In this document: in pieces, positions 42,549-50,938 of the stretch
Layout of the letters: each line of letters starts with the position of its first letter
Position numbering within the stretch: the first letter of the stretch is position 1
DNA from: JACOTK01 sp963743945
GTDB lineage: Bacteria > Actinomycetota > Acidimicrobiia > Acidimicrobiales > CADCSY01
Direction of reading: 5' to 3'
DNA length: 64,000 nucleotides
NCBI GenBank assembly: GCA_963743945.1
Contig: CAVURO010000010.1
Span: 372,001-436,000, forward strand
Translations under genes and position numbers: made by a program
The notes under the pieces: model-generated
What the model saw: the letters and a program-made list of their open reading frames with translations, nothing else
Told to the model about the DNA's origin: nothing
Database searches by the model: none

Positions 42549-45239
42549 ATGATCTTCGACGGCTTCGTCCAGCAACTCCCCGACATCGACCCGGGGGAGA
42601 CCCAGGAGTGGCTCGACAGCCTCGATGCCGTCGTCAGCCATCAGGGCAAGGCGCGCGCCCAGTTCATCGTGGCCAAGCTCCTGGAGCGGGCGCGTGCGCT
42701 GCAGGTCGGGATCCCGGCCACCGTTTCGAGTCCCTACGTCAACAGCATCCCGCCCGAGGAACAGGCCTGGTTTCCCGGCGACGAGCATCTCGAGCGCCGT
42801 ATCCGCGCCTATATCCGTTGGAACGCCGCAGTCATGGTCGTCCGGGCCAACAAGCATTCGGAGGGCATCGGTGGCCACCTCGCCACCTATGCGTCGTCGG
42901 CCTCCCTCTACGAGGTGGGCTTCAACCACTTCTTCCAGGGCAAGGACGATGGACGGGCGGGCGACCAGATCTACTTCCAGGGCCATGCGGCCCCCGGCAT
43001 CTATGCCCGTGCCTTCCTGGAGGGACGCCTCACCGAGACCCACCTCGACAACTTCCGCCGCGAGGTCGGCGGCGGCGGCCTCTCCAGCTATCCGCACCCC
43101 CGCCTCATGCCGGACTTCTGGGAGTTCCCCACCGTGTCCATGGGCCTGGGCCCCCTCACCGCGATCTACCAGGCCCGCTTCAACCGCTATCTGCACAATC
43201 GGGAGATCGTCGATTCCAGCGGCTCGCGCGTGTGGTGCTTCCTGGGCGACGGCGAGTGCGACGAGCCGGAGTCGCTCGGTGCGCTGTCCATCGCTGCCCG
43301 GGAACGCCTCGACAATCTCATCTTCGTCGTCAACTGCAATCTGCAACGCCTCGACGGCCCCGTTCGCGGCAACGGAAAGATCATCCAGGAGCTCGAAGCC
43401 GTGTTTCGCGGCGCAGGGTGGAACGTCATCAAGACCATCTGGGGCACCAAGTGGGACGAGCTGCTGGCGCGCGACGTCGACGGCGTGCTCCTGGACAAGA
43501 TGAACACCACCGTTGACGGGCAGTTTCAGAAGTACTCGGTTGAATCCGGGGCCTACATCCGAGATCACTTCTTCGGGCCCGACCCGAGACTGCGCAAGAT
43601 GGTGGAGCACCTGAGCGACGAGGACCTCCGCAACCTGCCCCGTGGCGGCCACGACTACCGCAAGCTCTATGCCGCCTACAAGGCGGCCGTTGAGCACGAG
43701 GGCACCCCGACCGTCATCCTGGCGAAGACCATCAAGGGCTGGACGCTCGGCCCCGATGTCGAAGGACGCAACGCGACCCACCAGATCAAGAAGATGGAGA
43801 CCGCCCAGATCAAGGCATTTCGCGACCGACTCTTCCTCGAGGAGGAGGTGCCCGACAGCGCCCTGGAGGCAGACCTCCCGCCGTATTTCCGTCCCCCTGC
43901 CGACAGCCCCGAGTACCAATACATGGTAGAGCGGCGTCGCTCGCTGGGAGGCAGCGTTCCACGCCGGACGGTGCGCAGCCGTCAGGCGCCCAGCATCCCC
44001 GACCCAAAGGCCTTCGTCGAGTTTCGCGACGGCTCCAAGGGCCAGGAGGTCTCGACCACCATGGTCTTCGCCCGCATGCTGCGCAACCTCATCCGCGACG
44101 AATCCATCGGGCGGCGTGTTGTGCCGATCATCCCCGATGAGGCCCGCACCTTCGGTCTCGACGCGCTCTTTCGCGAGATCGGCATCTACGCGGCGCTCGG
44201 ACAGATGTACGAGCCGGTGGATGCCGACCTGCTCCTCACCTACCGGGAATCGCAATCGGGCCAGATCCTCGAGGAGGGCATCACCGAGGCGGGAGCGATG
44301 GCGAGCTTCATCGCCGCGGCCACGGCCTATGCCACCCACGGCACCCCGATGGTGCCGTTCTACATCTTCTACTCCATGTTCGGTTTCCAGCGGGTGGGTG
44401 ATCTCATCTGGAGCCTTGGCGACCAACGAGGGCGTGGGTTCCTGCTCGGCGCGACGGCCGGGCGCACCACGCTCAACGGTGAGGGCCTGCAGCACGAGGA
44501 CGGCCACAGCCTGGTTCTGGCCTCCACGGTTCCGAACTGCGCCGCCTACGACCCCGCCTTCGCCTATGAGTTGGCGACCCTTGTCGAGGACGGGTGTCGG
44601 CGCATGTTCGTCGACGGCGAGGACATCTTCTACTACCTGACGCTCTACAACGAGAACTACGTCATGCCCACGATGCCCGCCGGCGCCGCGGAGGGGATCG
44701 TGCGCGGGCTCTACCGATTCGCCGACGCCCCCGAGGGCAACGGCGAGCGAGCGACGATCATCTTCTCGGGCACGTCCTGGCTTGCCGCACGACAGGCACA
44801 GGCGGAGCTCGCCGAGCACTACGACGTCGGCGCCGAGCTCTGGTCGGCGACGTCCTACAAGGCCCTGCGGGAGGACGCCCTCGACGCGGAGCGGTGGAAT
44901 CGCCTCCACCCGTCCCAGTCACCGCGTGTCCCCTGGGTGACCCGCGTGCTCGGGGATGCGCAGGGCCCGGTCCTCGCCGTGACCGACTTCATGATGTCGG
45001 TCCCCGACCAGGTCAGCCGCTGGGTGCCCCGCACCTATCTCGCCCTTGGAACCGACGGCTTCGGCCGAAGCGACACCCGCGAGGCGCTTCGACGACATTT
45101 CGAGACCGACGCCGGTCACATCGTCGCCGGCGTCCTGCACGAGTTGTGCTGCGAGGGCAAGGTCGGACCCGGTGTCGTGGATGACGCCATCGTCCGCTAC
45201 GGCATCGACCCCTCCGCTGTGCCGCCACGAGAGGCCTGA
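42549..45239 (+). CDS. aceE: Pyruvate dehydrogenase E1 component, homodimeric type
   Basis: An 896-aa E1 that decarboxylates pyruvate with thiamine diphosphate and passes the acetyl group to the E2 lipoyl domain. TPP-binding GDGECDEPES with NCNLQ about 30 residues later, HSEGIGGHLATYASSASLYEVGFNHFF near the N-terminus (active-site histidines), and GITEAGAM and GEGLQHEDGHS in the second half. Length matches the family. No E2 or E3 gene is adjacent, which is common in actinobacteria where aceE stands alone. The ATG at 42549 has no strong ribosome-binding site; the protein from IFDGFVQQLPDIDP onward matches normal N-termini. Confidence 0.93.
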   Translation: MIFDGFVQQLPDIDPGETQEWLDSLDAVVSHQGKARAQFIVAKLLERARALQVGIPATVSSPYVNSIPPEEQAWFPGDEHLERRIRAYIRWNAAVMVVRANKHSEGIGGHLATYASSASLYEVGFNHFFQGKDDGRAGDQIYFQGHAAPGIYARAFLEGRLTETHLDNFRREVGGGGLSSYPHPRLMPDFWEFPTVSMGLGPLTAIYQARFNRYLHNREIVDSSGSRVWCFLGDGECDEPESLGALSIAARERLDNLIFVVNCNLQRLDGPVRGNGKIIQELEAVFRGAGWNVIKTIWGTKWDELLARDVDGVLLDKMNTTVDGQFQKYSVESGAYIRDHFFGPDPRLRKMVEHLSDEDLRNLPRGGHDYRKLYAAYKAAVEHEGTPTVILAKTIKGWTLGPDVEGRNATHQIKKMETAQIKAFRDRLFLEEEVPDSALEADLPPYFRPPADSPEYQYMVERRRSLGGSVPRRTVRSRQAPSIPDPKAFVEFRDGSKGQEVSTTMVFARMLRNLIRDESIGRRVVPIIPDEARTFGLDALFREIGIYAALGQMYEPVDADLLLTYRESQSGQILEEGITEAGAMASFIAAATAYATHGTPMVPFYIFYSMFGFQRVGDLIWSLGDQRGRGFLLGATAGRTTLNGEGLQHEDGHSLVLASTVPNCAAYDPAFAYELATLVEDGCRRMFVDGEDIFYYLTLYNENYVMPTMPAGAAEGIVRGLYRFADAPEGNGERATIIFSGTSWLAARQAQAELAEHYDVGAELWSATSYKALREDALDAERWNRLHPSQSPRVPWVTRVLGDAQGPVLAVTDFMMSVPDQVSRWVPRTYLALGTDGFGRSDTREALRRHFETDAGHIVAGVLHELCCEGKVGPGVVDDAIVRYGIDPSAVPPREA

Positions 45240-45286
45240 GCCCGGTGCGACCGATCATCTCACCAGGCCTCGTGAACGATCGAGGC

Positions 45287-45292
45287 TAGCGT
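45287..45292 (+). promoter_or_regulatory. Leaderless -10 box, HhH-GPD gene
   Basis: TAGCGT followed by exactly 7 nt and the ATG at 45300, with no ribosome-binding site. Confidence 0.55.
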
Positions 45293-45299
45293 TTGGCTC

Positions 45300-45884
45300 A
45301 TGGCCAAGAACGCGGTACTCCCGATCACCGGCGACCCGAAAGCCGATGCTCTCCTGGTCCGAGACCCGCTGGCGCTGCTCATCGGCATGCTGCTGGACCA
45401 ACAGGTGACCATGGAGTGGGCCTTTGCAGCTCCCGCCAAGCTCGCGGAGCGCCTCGGTGGAAAGCTCGACGCGGCCGCCATCGCCACGATGTCGCCCGAC
45501 GCGCTCGAGGCGGTGTTCCGGGACAAGCCCGCTCTCCATCGCTATCCGAACACGATGGCCAGGCGCACCCAGTTGCTCTGCCAGATGTTGGTGGACCGCT
45601 ACGGCGGCAAGGCGGACCGTGTCTGGACCAAGGCGACCACGGGCGAGGACCTGTTGGACCGTCTCCAGGAGCTCCCCGGGTTCGGCAACGAGAAAGCCCG
45701 GATCTTCCTGGCCCTGTTGGCCAAGCGCATGGGTGTTCGTCCCCCGGGATGGGAAGCCGCCGCTCTCCCCTTCTCGGACGATCAACATCGCTCGGTCGCC
45801 GACGTCGACTCAGCCGAGTCACTGCAACAGGTACGTGCCTTCAAGAAGGCGATGAAGGCAGCCGGCAAGGGCAAGGACGGGTAG
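45300..45884 (+). CDS. HhH-GPD family base-excision-repair-like protein
   Basis: A 194-aa protein of the uncharacterised actinobacterial HhH-GPD family. The N-terminal helical part (DPLALLIGMLLDQQVTMEWAF) resembles endonuclease III and AlkA folds, and the helix-hairpin-helix is LQELPGFGNEKARIFLALLAKR. The usual catalytic Lys and the Fe-S cysteines of EndoIII are not visible, so glycosylase activity is unproven. It is the first gene of a short run with thiS and thiE, 3 bp apart, an unusual pairing of repair and thiamine genes. Confidence 0.8.
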   Translation: MAKNAVLPITGDPKADALLVRDPLALLIGMLLDQQVTMEWAFAAPAKLAERLGGKLDAAAIATMSPDALEAVFRDKPALHRYPNTMARRTQLLCQMLVDRYGGKADRVWTKATTGEDLLDRLQELPGFGNEKARIFLALLAKRMGVRPPGWEAAALPFSDDQHRSVADVDSAESLQQVRAFKKAMKAAGKGKDG

Positions 45885-45887
45885 CGA

Positions 45888-46100
45888 TTGAGTGCAACCC
45901 TCACGGTCATCGTCAACGGCGACGCCGTCCAAGTCCCGAAATCGGCGACCATGAGCGATCTCTTCGCCCAACTCGATCTCGACGCCAAGTGGGTTGTGGC
46001 GGAGCACAATGGCGAGCCGGTTCCTCGTGCCCGGACCGCCGTCACCTTCCTGCGGGACGGCGACCGGGTTGAGTTGGTGAAAGCCGTGGCCGGTGGCTGA
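45888..46100 (+). CDS. thiS: Sulfur carrier protein ThiS
   Basis: A 70-aa ubiquitin-like protein ending in GG, the diglycine that is adenylated and thiocarboxylated to donate sulfur for the thiazole ring of thiamine. The core VNGDAVQVPKSATMSDL and GDRVELVKAVAGG match the family. TTG start at 45888, 3 bp after the HhH gene; overlaps thiE by 8 bp. The thiazole synthase genes thiG and thiO are not here. Confidence 0.85.
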   Translation: MSATLTVIVNGDAVQVPKSATMSDLFAQLDLDAKWVVAEHNGEPVPRARTAVTFLRDGDRVELVKAVAGG

Positions 46101-46755
46101 GGCCCGTGCCGCGTCACCTGCGATCCACCGTCTCCTCGAGGGCCGGCGGCTCTATCTCTGCACCCCCGATCGCCCCGACCTGGAGGCATTCATCGCAGCC
46201 TGCATTGCGGGAGGCGTCGACGTGGTGCAACTGCGGGACAAGCACCTCGAGGCCGGCCCCCTCACCGTGCGAGCCGCGCTCGCATGCAGGGTCTGTCGAG
46301 ATCTCGGCGTTCCCTTCATCGTGAACGACCGGCCGGACATCGCCCTTGACGTCGCGGCCGACGGCGTGCACGTGGGCCAGGACGACGTCGGCCCCGCGCT
46401 CTGCCGCCGAATCCTCGGGGACGAGGCGATCGTCGGCCTTTCCACCCACGCGCCGCACGAGCTCGATGCCGCAGGCGCCGAACCGATCGATTACGTGTCC
46501 GTCGGACCGGTGTCGGCCACCCCGACCAAGCCGGGCCGGCCGGGCACGGGCACGGATTACGTGCGTTACGCCGCCGATCGGGCGGTTCGGCCCTGGTTCA
46601 TCACCGGTGGCGTCGCCCCTGATCGGATTCCGGAGCTCGTCGCCGCCGGAGCCGAGCGTTTCGTGGTGGTCCGCCTGTTGACCGAGGCCACGGACCCCAG
46701 CGGGGCCGCTCGCTCACTGAGAAGGGTCATCGACGAGAGGCTCGCCAACCGCTGA
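46093..46755 (+). CDS. thiE: Thiamine-phosphate synthase
   Basis: A 220-aa TIM-barrel enzyme that joins HMP-diphosphate and thiazole phosphate to make thiamine phosphate. Motifs: VQLRDKHLEAG, IVNDRPDIALDVAADGVHVGQDD (around residues 75-97) and the phosphate loop SVGPVSATPTKPG. GTG start at 46093 inside thiS. The last 42 bp overlap the convergent alpha/beta hydrolase gene. AceE upstream is a thiamine diphosphate enzyme, but no promoter sharing is apparent. Confidence 0.9.
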   Translation: MAEARAASPAIHRLLEGRRLYLCTPDRPDLEAFIAACIAGGVDVVQLRDKHLEAGPLTVRAALACRVCRDLGVPFIVNDRPDIALDVAADGVHVGQDDVGPALCRRILGDEAIVGLSTHAPHELDAAGAEPIDYVSVGPVSATPTKPGRPGTGTDYVRYAADRAVRPWFITGGVAPDRIPELVAAGAERFVVVRLLTEATDPSGAARSLRRVIDERLANR

Positions 46756-47526
46756 TTCGGGCGTCCGCTCCTGGACGGGCGATTGCCGTTCGATCCAGCC
46801 AAGGAGCACCGCAACGGCTCGGGGGTCGTGACGAAGGCGGTGACCGGCTCCCGAGATCATGTGCAACTCCGCGTTCCCGTGATAGTCGGCCAACAGACGA
46901 GCGTCCGACGGCGGAACGATCTCGTCATCGGAACCCTGCACGAGCAGGAGCGGTCGCGGCGCCAACTTTTCGACCAGATCGATGGGGCGGATCGCCTTGA
47001 GCTCACGGACCCATCGATCGACGTTGGGTGGAAAGTCGGCATGGCGAATCACCCCGACATCGCGTGCATGCTCGAGGAACCGGCGCGGGTGCTCGACCCA
47101 GTCGTCGAAGTCGGCCCGTGCGGAAAGTGCGGCGACGCCCCTCACCCGCTGGTCGTTCGCGCCGGCGCACACGGCCAGCGAACCCCCCGTGCTGGAGCCG
47201 GCAAGCCAGACCTCGTCGGCTCCCGCAGCGCCGAGGAGGTGGTCGATGGCCGCGCTCAGGTCATCAAGCCATCCCTGCAGGGAGAAGTCGCCCTCCGAGG
47301 CGCCGGTGCCGCGAAAGTTGAAGGTGAGCACGGTCCAACCGGTCTCACCGGCAATGCGGTCGGCGAGCTCGGGATAGGTGCGAGCAGCGTTCTCGGCGTG
47401 GCCGAGACCCACCGGGAACCCATGGCACAGGACGAGCCCGGGGCGAGCGGACAACGCCGCACGACCCGTGGGCTCGCTGAGGTGGGCTGCGAGACGAAGG
47501 CCGTTGCTCTGGATGATGTCATGCAC
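46714..47526 (-). CDS. Alpha/beta hydrolase
   Basis: A 270-aa serine hydrolase. Oxyanion-hole HG is in LVLCHGFPVGLGHAE, the nucleophile serine in LAGSSTGGSLAV, the acid probably in VQGSDDEIVPP and the histidine in SGAGHRLRHDP. It resembles short-chain esterase or dienelactone-hydrolase-like proteins, with FNFRGTGASEG typical of that group. No secretion signal. It converges on thiE with a 42-bp 3-prime overlap. Substrate unknown. Confidence 0.82.
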   Translation of the reverse strand: MHDIIQSNGLRLAAHLSEPTGRAALSARPGLVLCHGFPVGLGHAENAARTYPELADRIAGETGWTVLTFNFRGTGASEGDFSLQGWLDDLSAAIDHLLGAAGADEVWLAGSSTGGSLAVCAGANDQRVRGVAALSARADFDDWVEHPRRFLEHARDVGVIRHADFPPNVDRWVRELKAIRPIDLVEKLAPRPLLLVQGSDDEIVPPSDARLLADYHGNAELHMISGAGHRLRHDPRAVAVLLGWIERQSPVQERTPESAVGEPLVDDPSQ

Positions 47527-47563
47527 CGCGAAGACCCCACCGTCTCATGGCACGCGGACTTCG

Positions 47564-47776
47564 TTACGCAGCGTCGCTCGATGCGCAGTGACGACACGGT
47601 CGATAGGAACGGTTGCGAGCCTCGACCAGGGTGTCGGGCCCGAAACAGATGAAGGTCTCGGCTTCCATCAACTCGTCGATGCCACAGGCGTCCTGTGCGT
47701 TGTCGAGGTCATGCACACGTTGGACGCGCTTGTCGCCCACCCAACGAAAATGCTCAAACTTGATCGGTCGGGACAT
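47564..47776 (-). CDS. Small conserved-looking protein with CRHC motif
   Basis: A 70-aa basic protein, MSRPIKFEHFRWVGDKR at the start, an acidic centre (GIDELMEAETFICFGPDTL) and a C-terminal CRHC that could bind metal with other residues. Shine-Dalgarno is absent, but TAACTT ends 6 nt before the ATG, so it fits the leaderless class seen in this window. Codon use is normal. The family is not recognised. It is 23 bp from the methyltransferase gene on the same strand. Confidence 0.6.
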   Translation of the reverse strand: MSRPIKFEHFRWVGDKRVQRVHDLDNAQDACGIDELMEAETFICFGPDTLVEARNRSYRPCRHCASSDAA

Positions 47777-47782
47777 GGTCGC

Positions 47783-47788
47783 AAGTTA
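47783..47788 (-). promoter_or_regulatory. Leaderless -10 box, CRHC small protein
   Basis: TAACTT on the minus strand, 6 nt before the ATG at 47776. It overlaps the intergenic space after the methyltransferase gene. Confidence 0.4.
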
Positions 47789-47800
47789 GCAGAACCGCGC

Positions 47801-48403
47801 TCATGGAGAGCCAAGCCGATGGACCGAAACGGCGTAATCACCCCCTGGAACGAACACCTCGCGATCCCAGGTCGCCCAGCGCTCGACAAGGGTGAATCCG
47901 ACCTCCGAAGCGCAACGGTCATAGGCATCGAGTGCCAATCGCCCTTCCTGCAACTGGAACCCAGCGATCAGTCGGCCGCCGGTGCGCAGATGCCGCGCCA
48001 TGTTGGCCAGGACAGCGCCCTCCGTTCCCTCTGCCAGGAAGATCATCACGTTTCCGGCCAGGACGATGGCGTCAAAGCAACGACGCCTGCCGGTCCCGGC
48101 CTGCTCGACCTCGATCTCGGACAGATCACCCTTAAACCAGGTCTGCTCGGGCGCCTTGGCCCGTGCCGCCTCCAACATCGCCGGATCCAGATCGACGCCC
48201 ACGACGTCGACGCCACGTCGATGCAGCTCGATGGCCACCCTCCCGGTGCCACAGCCCGCATCGAGGACCGATCCGAAGCCGAAGGACTCGACGAATGCGG
48301 CCTCGCCGTGCATGTCCCGGCCCGTTGCCGCGAGTCGGTCAAATCGGTCGTCGTACTCGCGTCCCCGGGCCGATCCTTCCTCGAGCCAACGGTTCGCGGC
48401 CAT
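47801..48403 (-). CDS. Class I SAM-dependent methyltransferase
   Basis: A 200-aa Rossmann-fold methyltransferase. Motif I is VLDAGCGTGRVAIEL near residue 47, the ribose-binding acid is in VVGVDLDPAML, and motif IV is DAIVLAGNVMIFL. The start at 48403 is 1 bp after the stop of the membrane-anchored protein gene upstream, suggesting coupling. The small-molecule substrate is unknown; the ADxDF-like acceptor domain is minimal. Confidence 0.82.
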   Translation of the reverse strand: MAANRWLEEGSARGREYDDRFDRLAATGRDMHGEAAFVESFGFGSVLDAGCGTGRVAIELHRRGVDVVGVDLDPAMLEAARAKAPEQTWFKGDLSEIEVEQAGTGRRRCFDAIVLAGNVMIFLAEGTEGAVLANMARHLRTGGRLIAGFQLQEGRLALDAYDRCASEVGFTLVERWATWDREVFVPGGDYAVSVHRLGSP

Positions 48404-48404
48404 C

Positions 48405-48890
48405 TCAGATCGCCTGAGGCGGGCCGGCAGCACCGATGGCCTGGAGGTAGGCGACCTGGACCTCGAGCACCACGCGAACGTGCTCCTCGGTGATGTCCAG
48501 CCCGGACTCGCCCACCGTCGCCATGATCGCCGAGACGGCATCGTCGTCGCCCACGATCACCAGATCACCGAACGACCGTTGGCCGTCGATCGCCGGTTCG
48601 GCCTCGTCCTCATCACCACGGCTGCGCTCGGGCCCGAGATCGGCGACGGCCGACGTGGCCTCACGGTTGAGCTCGTGGAGATAGCCCTCCAGGATCCGGC
48701 GGACCTCCTCATAGCTGAGCACCGCACTGACCTCGAAGGGCAGGCGCTCGGCAATCCATTCGACTGCCTCGTCGAGGTCGAAGACGGGACGAGGCGCCTG
48801 CTCGATGAGGCGGCTCACCTCACGGCCGATCACCACGGCAGCAATGACAAAGGTCAGGGCGAGGGCAACGAGCACCGCCACGATCTGCAT
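48405..48890 (-). CDS. Hypothetical N-terminally anchored protein
   Basis: A 161-aa protein with one N-terminal helix (IVAVLVALALTFVIAAVVIG) and a soluble acidic remainder with two helical segments (FDLDEAVEWIAERLPFEVSAVLSYEEVRRILEGYL as landmark, and a C-terminal EEHVRVVLEVQVAYLQAIG). No known family. ATG 48890 is preceded by TAGCCT 7 nt upstream, so leaderless. It is followed by the methyltransferase gene 1 bp later. Confidence 0.65.
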   Translation of the reverse strand: MQIVAVLVALALTFVIAAVVIGREVSRLIEQAPRPVFDLDEAVEWIAERLPFEVSAVLSYEEVRRILEGYLHELNREATSAVADLGPERSRGDEDEAEPAIDGQRSFGDLVIVGDDDAVSAIMATVGESGLDITEEHVRVVLEVQVAYLQAIGAAGPPQAI

Positions 48891-48897
48891 GATCAGC

Positions 48898-48903
48898 AGG
48901 CTA
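48898..48903 (-). promoter_or_regulatory. Leaderless -10 box, anchored protein
   Basis: TAGCCT on the minus strand, exactly 7 nt before the ATG at 48890. Confidence 0.5.
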
Positions 48904-48950
48904 GGGGCATTCTCCCCGCCGCGGAAAAGGGGAAGGGCGGGTGAAAAAGC

Positions 48951-48980
48951 GGAATGGCCCGGCTTGCGCCGGGCCATTCC
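48951..48980 (-). terminator. Rho-independent terminator of the acyl-CoA dehydrogenase
   Basis: GGAATGGCCCGG (48951-48962) pairs perfectly with CCGGGCCATTCC (48969-48980) around a 6-nt loop. On the minus strand the stem is followed by GCTTTTTCAC, a run of five T, 24 bp after the acyl-CoA dehydrogenase stop. This is the clearest intrinsic terminator in the window. Confidence 0.85.
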
Positions 48981-49004
48981 GTGGGTTGGGTGTTCCCCTC
49001 GATG

Positions 49005-50120
49005 CTACAGGCCAATCCGTTGGGCCAAAAGCTCGCGGTGATAGGTGGGGTCTCCCAGGAACAGCTCCGAGGTCTTGGCTCGCTTGAAGTACAGGTGAGC
49101 CGGGTGCTCCCACGTGAACCCGATACCGCCGTGAATCTGGATGTTCTCGGCTGCGGTGTGGAAGTAGGCCTCCGAGCAGAACGCCTTCGCCAGGCTGGCG
49201 ACAGCGGGAAGCTCGTCGTTCAGCTCCGCGGCGCTCCAACCGGCGTAGTAGGCGGCGGACTTGGCGGACTCGACCTCGAGCAACATGTCGGCGCACTTGT
49301 GCTTGATGGCCTGGAACGAGCCGATCGGCCGACCGAACTGCACGCGATCCTTGGCGTACTGAACCGCCATGTCGAGACACACCTGGGCGCCACCGACCTG
49401 CTCGGCGGCAAGCGCCACGGCTGCGAGATCGAGGACGCGGCTCATGACGGTCCAGCCCTCACCCTCGGTGCCGATCAGGCGGGCGGGGGTGTCGGCGAAA
49501 TCGAGCTTGGCCTGCTTGCGGGTCTGGTCCATGGTGACCAACGAGGTGCGGGTCAGACCCGCTGCGTCGCCCGACACCGCAAAGAGGCTCACGCCTGCGC
49601 CCGTGCGAGCGGCCACAAGGATCAGGTCGGCGATGGCGCCGTCGAGCACGAACATCTTGGAACCGGAGATCGTCCAGCCATCGCCGGACTTGGTCGCTGC
49701 AGTCGTGATGCCTGCCTCGTCCCAGCGGCCGCTGTCCTCGGTGAAGGCCAGCGTGGCGATCGTCTCGCCGGTTGCGATACCGGGAAGCAGCTCCTTCTTG
49801 GCGGCATCGTCACCCGAGTGAACGAGGGCGTTTGCGGCGAGCACGATCGAGGAGAAGTACGGTGCGCACAGCAGGGCGCGGCCCATCTCCTCGAGAACGA
49901 CGATGAGCTCGATGAAGCCGAAGCCCGACCCACCGAACTCCTCGGGGATGGCAAGGCCCTGCAGGCCGAGCTGCTCACCCATCTGCTTCCACACGGTCTC
50001 GTCATAACCTGCGTCGCCATCCATGAGGCGACGGACCTCGGCCTCGGGAGACTTCTGCTCCAGGAACGAACGGACGGTGCTGCGAAGCTCTTCTTGCTCC
50101 TCGGAAAATGCGAAGTTCAC
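49005..50120 (-). CDS. Acyl-CoA dehydrogenase, short FadE-like subunit
   Basis: A 371-aa acyl-CoA dehydrogenase-fold protein. Flavin-binding LAFTEDSGRWDEAG and SGSKMFVLDG are weak versions of the usual motifs, and the C-terminal GGIGFTWEHPAHLYFKRAK is the form found in actinobacterial FadE proteins that pair with a second subunit. No Glu-containing GTSE motif is present. GTG 50120 follows AGGGGG at 6 nt. It has its own intrinsic terminator and shares an upstream 10-mer with fadD. It may need a partner chain; none is adjacent. Confidence 0.84.
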   Translation of the reverse strand: MNFAFSEEQEELRSTVRSFLEQKSPEAEVRRLMDGDAGYDETVWKQMGEQLGLQGLAIPEEFGGSGFGFIELIVVLEEMGRALLCAPYFSSIVLAANALVHSGDDAAKKELLPGIATGETIATLAFTEDSGRWDEAGITTAATKSGDGWTISGSKMFVLDGAIADLILVAARTGAGVSLFAVSGDAAGLTRTSLVTMDQTRKQAKLDFADTPARLIGTEGEGWTVMSRVLDLAAVALAAEQVGGAQVCLDMAVQYAKDRVQFGRPIGSFQAIKHKCADMLLEVESAKSAAYYAGWSAAELNDELPAVASLAKAFCSEAYFHTAAENIQIHGGIGFTWEHPAHLYFKRAKTSELFLGDPTYHRELLAQRIGL

Positions 50121-50181
50121 CTAGGGCCCCCTTGGACGGCTCTGATCGATGTACGGCTTGGATGCAGTGCGATACGCCGCA

Positions 50182-50191
50182 ATGTTTACTA
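50182..50191 (-). promoter_or_regulatory. Shared site TAGTAAACAT upstream of acyl-CoA dehydrogenase
   Basis: TAGTAAACAT on the minus strand, 62 bp before the start at 50120. The surrounding GTCTAGTAAAC approximates a palindrome of the form GTnTAnTAnAC. The same 10-mer precedes fadD. Confidence 0.4.
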
Positions 50192-50241
50192 GACCTGGGG
50201 TCAGGCGTCGAGACGGGATGCCGCGAGCGAGAGGGACAGCC

Positions 50242-50856
50242 ATGGCAGCGGATACCTTGCACTATCGAGACGCCCGGATCGAGGTCCACAAGGTGGTCGT
50301 CGGGCCCTTTGAGAACAACGTTTTCGTGCTTCGCTGCAGGGAGACGGGCGAGGCGATCCTCATCGACGCCGCCAACGAGCACGAGTTGCTCCTGGACCTG
50401 TGCCGACACCTCGGCGTGCGCAAGGTCGTCGAGACCCACGGGCACTGGGACCACATCCAGGCGATTCCCGCCGTGCGCGACGCGGGCTACGACGTGGGGG
50501 TGACGGCCGGCGATGCGGCGATGCTCGACAGCTACGACTTCATCCTGGAGGACGAGTCGGCCATCGATGTCGGCCGCCTGCGGGTGCACACCCACGCCAC
50601 CCCCGGTCACACACCGGGCTCGATCTGCTTCTCCGTGGAGGGCGCCCCGCTGCTCTTCAGCGGCGACACCCTCTTTCCCGGAGGGCCGGGCAACACCGAG
50701 GGGAACCCCGACCACTTCTCCCAGATCATCACGGCCATCGACGGGCGACTCTTCACGTTTCCGGACGACACCATCGTGTTGCCGGGCCACGGAACCGACA
50801 CCACGATCGGCACCGAACGACCTCATCTCGACGAGTGGGTCGCACGAGGCTGGTAG
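50242..50856 (+). CDS. MBL-fold metallohydrolase, glyoxalase II-like
   Basis: A 204-aa metallo-beta-lactamase-fold protein with the zinc motif HGHWDH, the THATPGHTPGS histidine, GDTLFPGGPGN aspartate and a C-terminal VLPGHGTDT histidine, so all metal ligands are present. It resembles hydroxyacylglutathione-hydrolase-like and persulfide-dioxygenase-like proteins. The ATG at 50242 follows GAGAGGGA. The last codons lie in a 14-bp tandem repeat. Confidence 0.83.
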   Translation: MAADTLHYRDARIEVHKVVVGPFENNVFVLRCRETGEAILIDAANEHELLLDLCRHLGVRKVVETHGHWDHIQAIPAVRDAGYDVGVTAGDAAMLDSYDFILEDESAIDVGRLRVHTHATPGHTPGSICFSVEGAPLLFSGDTLFPGGPGNTEGNPDHFSQIITAIDGRLFTFPDDTIVLPGHGTDTTIGTERPHLDEWVARGW

Positions 50857-50896
50857 CACGAGGCTGGTAGCACGAGGCCTGGAGCACGCGGCCTGC
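50842..50896 (+). repeat. 14-bp tandem repeat across the MBL stop codon
   Basis: GCACGAGGCTGGTA is present twice exactly (50842-50855 and 50856-50869), followed by two degenerate copies up to 50896. The first copy contains the C-terminal codons ARGW of the MBL-fold protein with its stop beginning at the end of the unit. A recent slippage product. Confidence 0.8.
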
Positions 50897-50925
50897 AAAG
50901 GGGCCTGCGGCCCGGTGATTCCCCG

Positions 50926-50931
50926 TAACCT
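50926..50931 (+). promoter_or_regulatory. Leaderless -10 box, nitroreductase
   Basis: TAACCT followed by 7 nt and the GTG at 50939. Same box and spacing as cysS. Confidence 0.5.
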
Positions 50932-50938
50932 GAGGATC

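Noticed and set aside
42501..44909. An 802-codon open frame on the minus strand
   Set aside because: It is the exact antisense of aceE, has no recognisable domain or ribosome-binding site, and its composition follows from the codon bias of the real gene.
46900..47600. Plus-strand readings opposite the alpha/beta hydrolase
   Set aside because: The minus strand has a complete catalytic triad and proper length.
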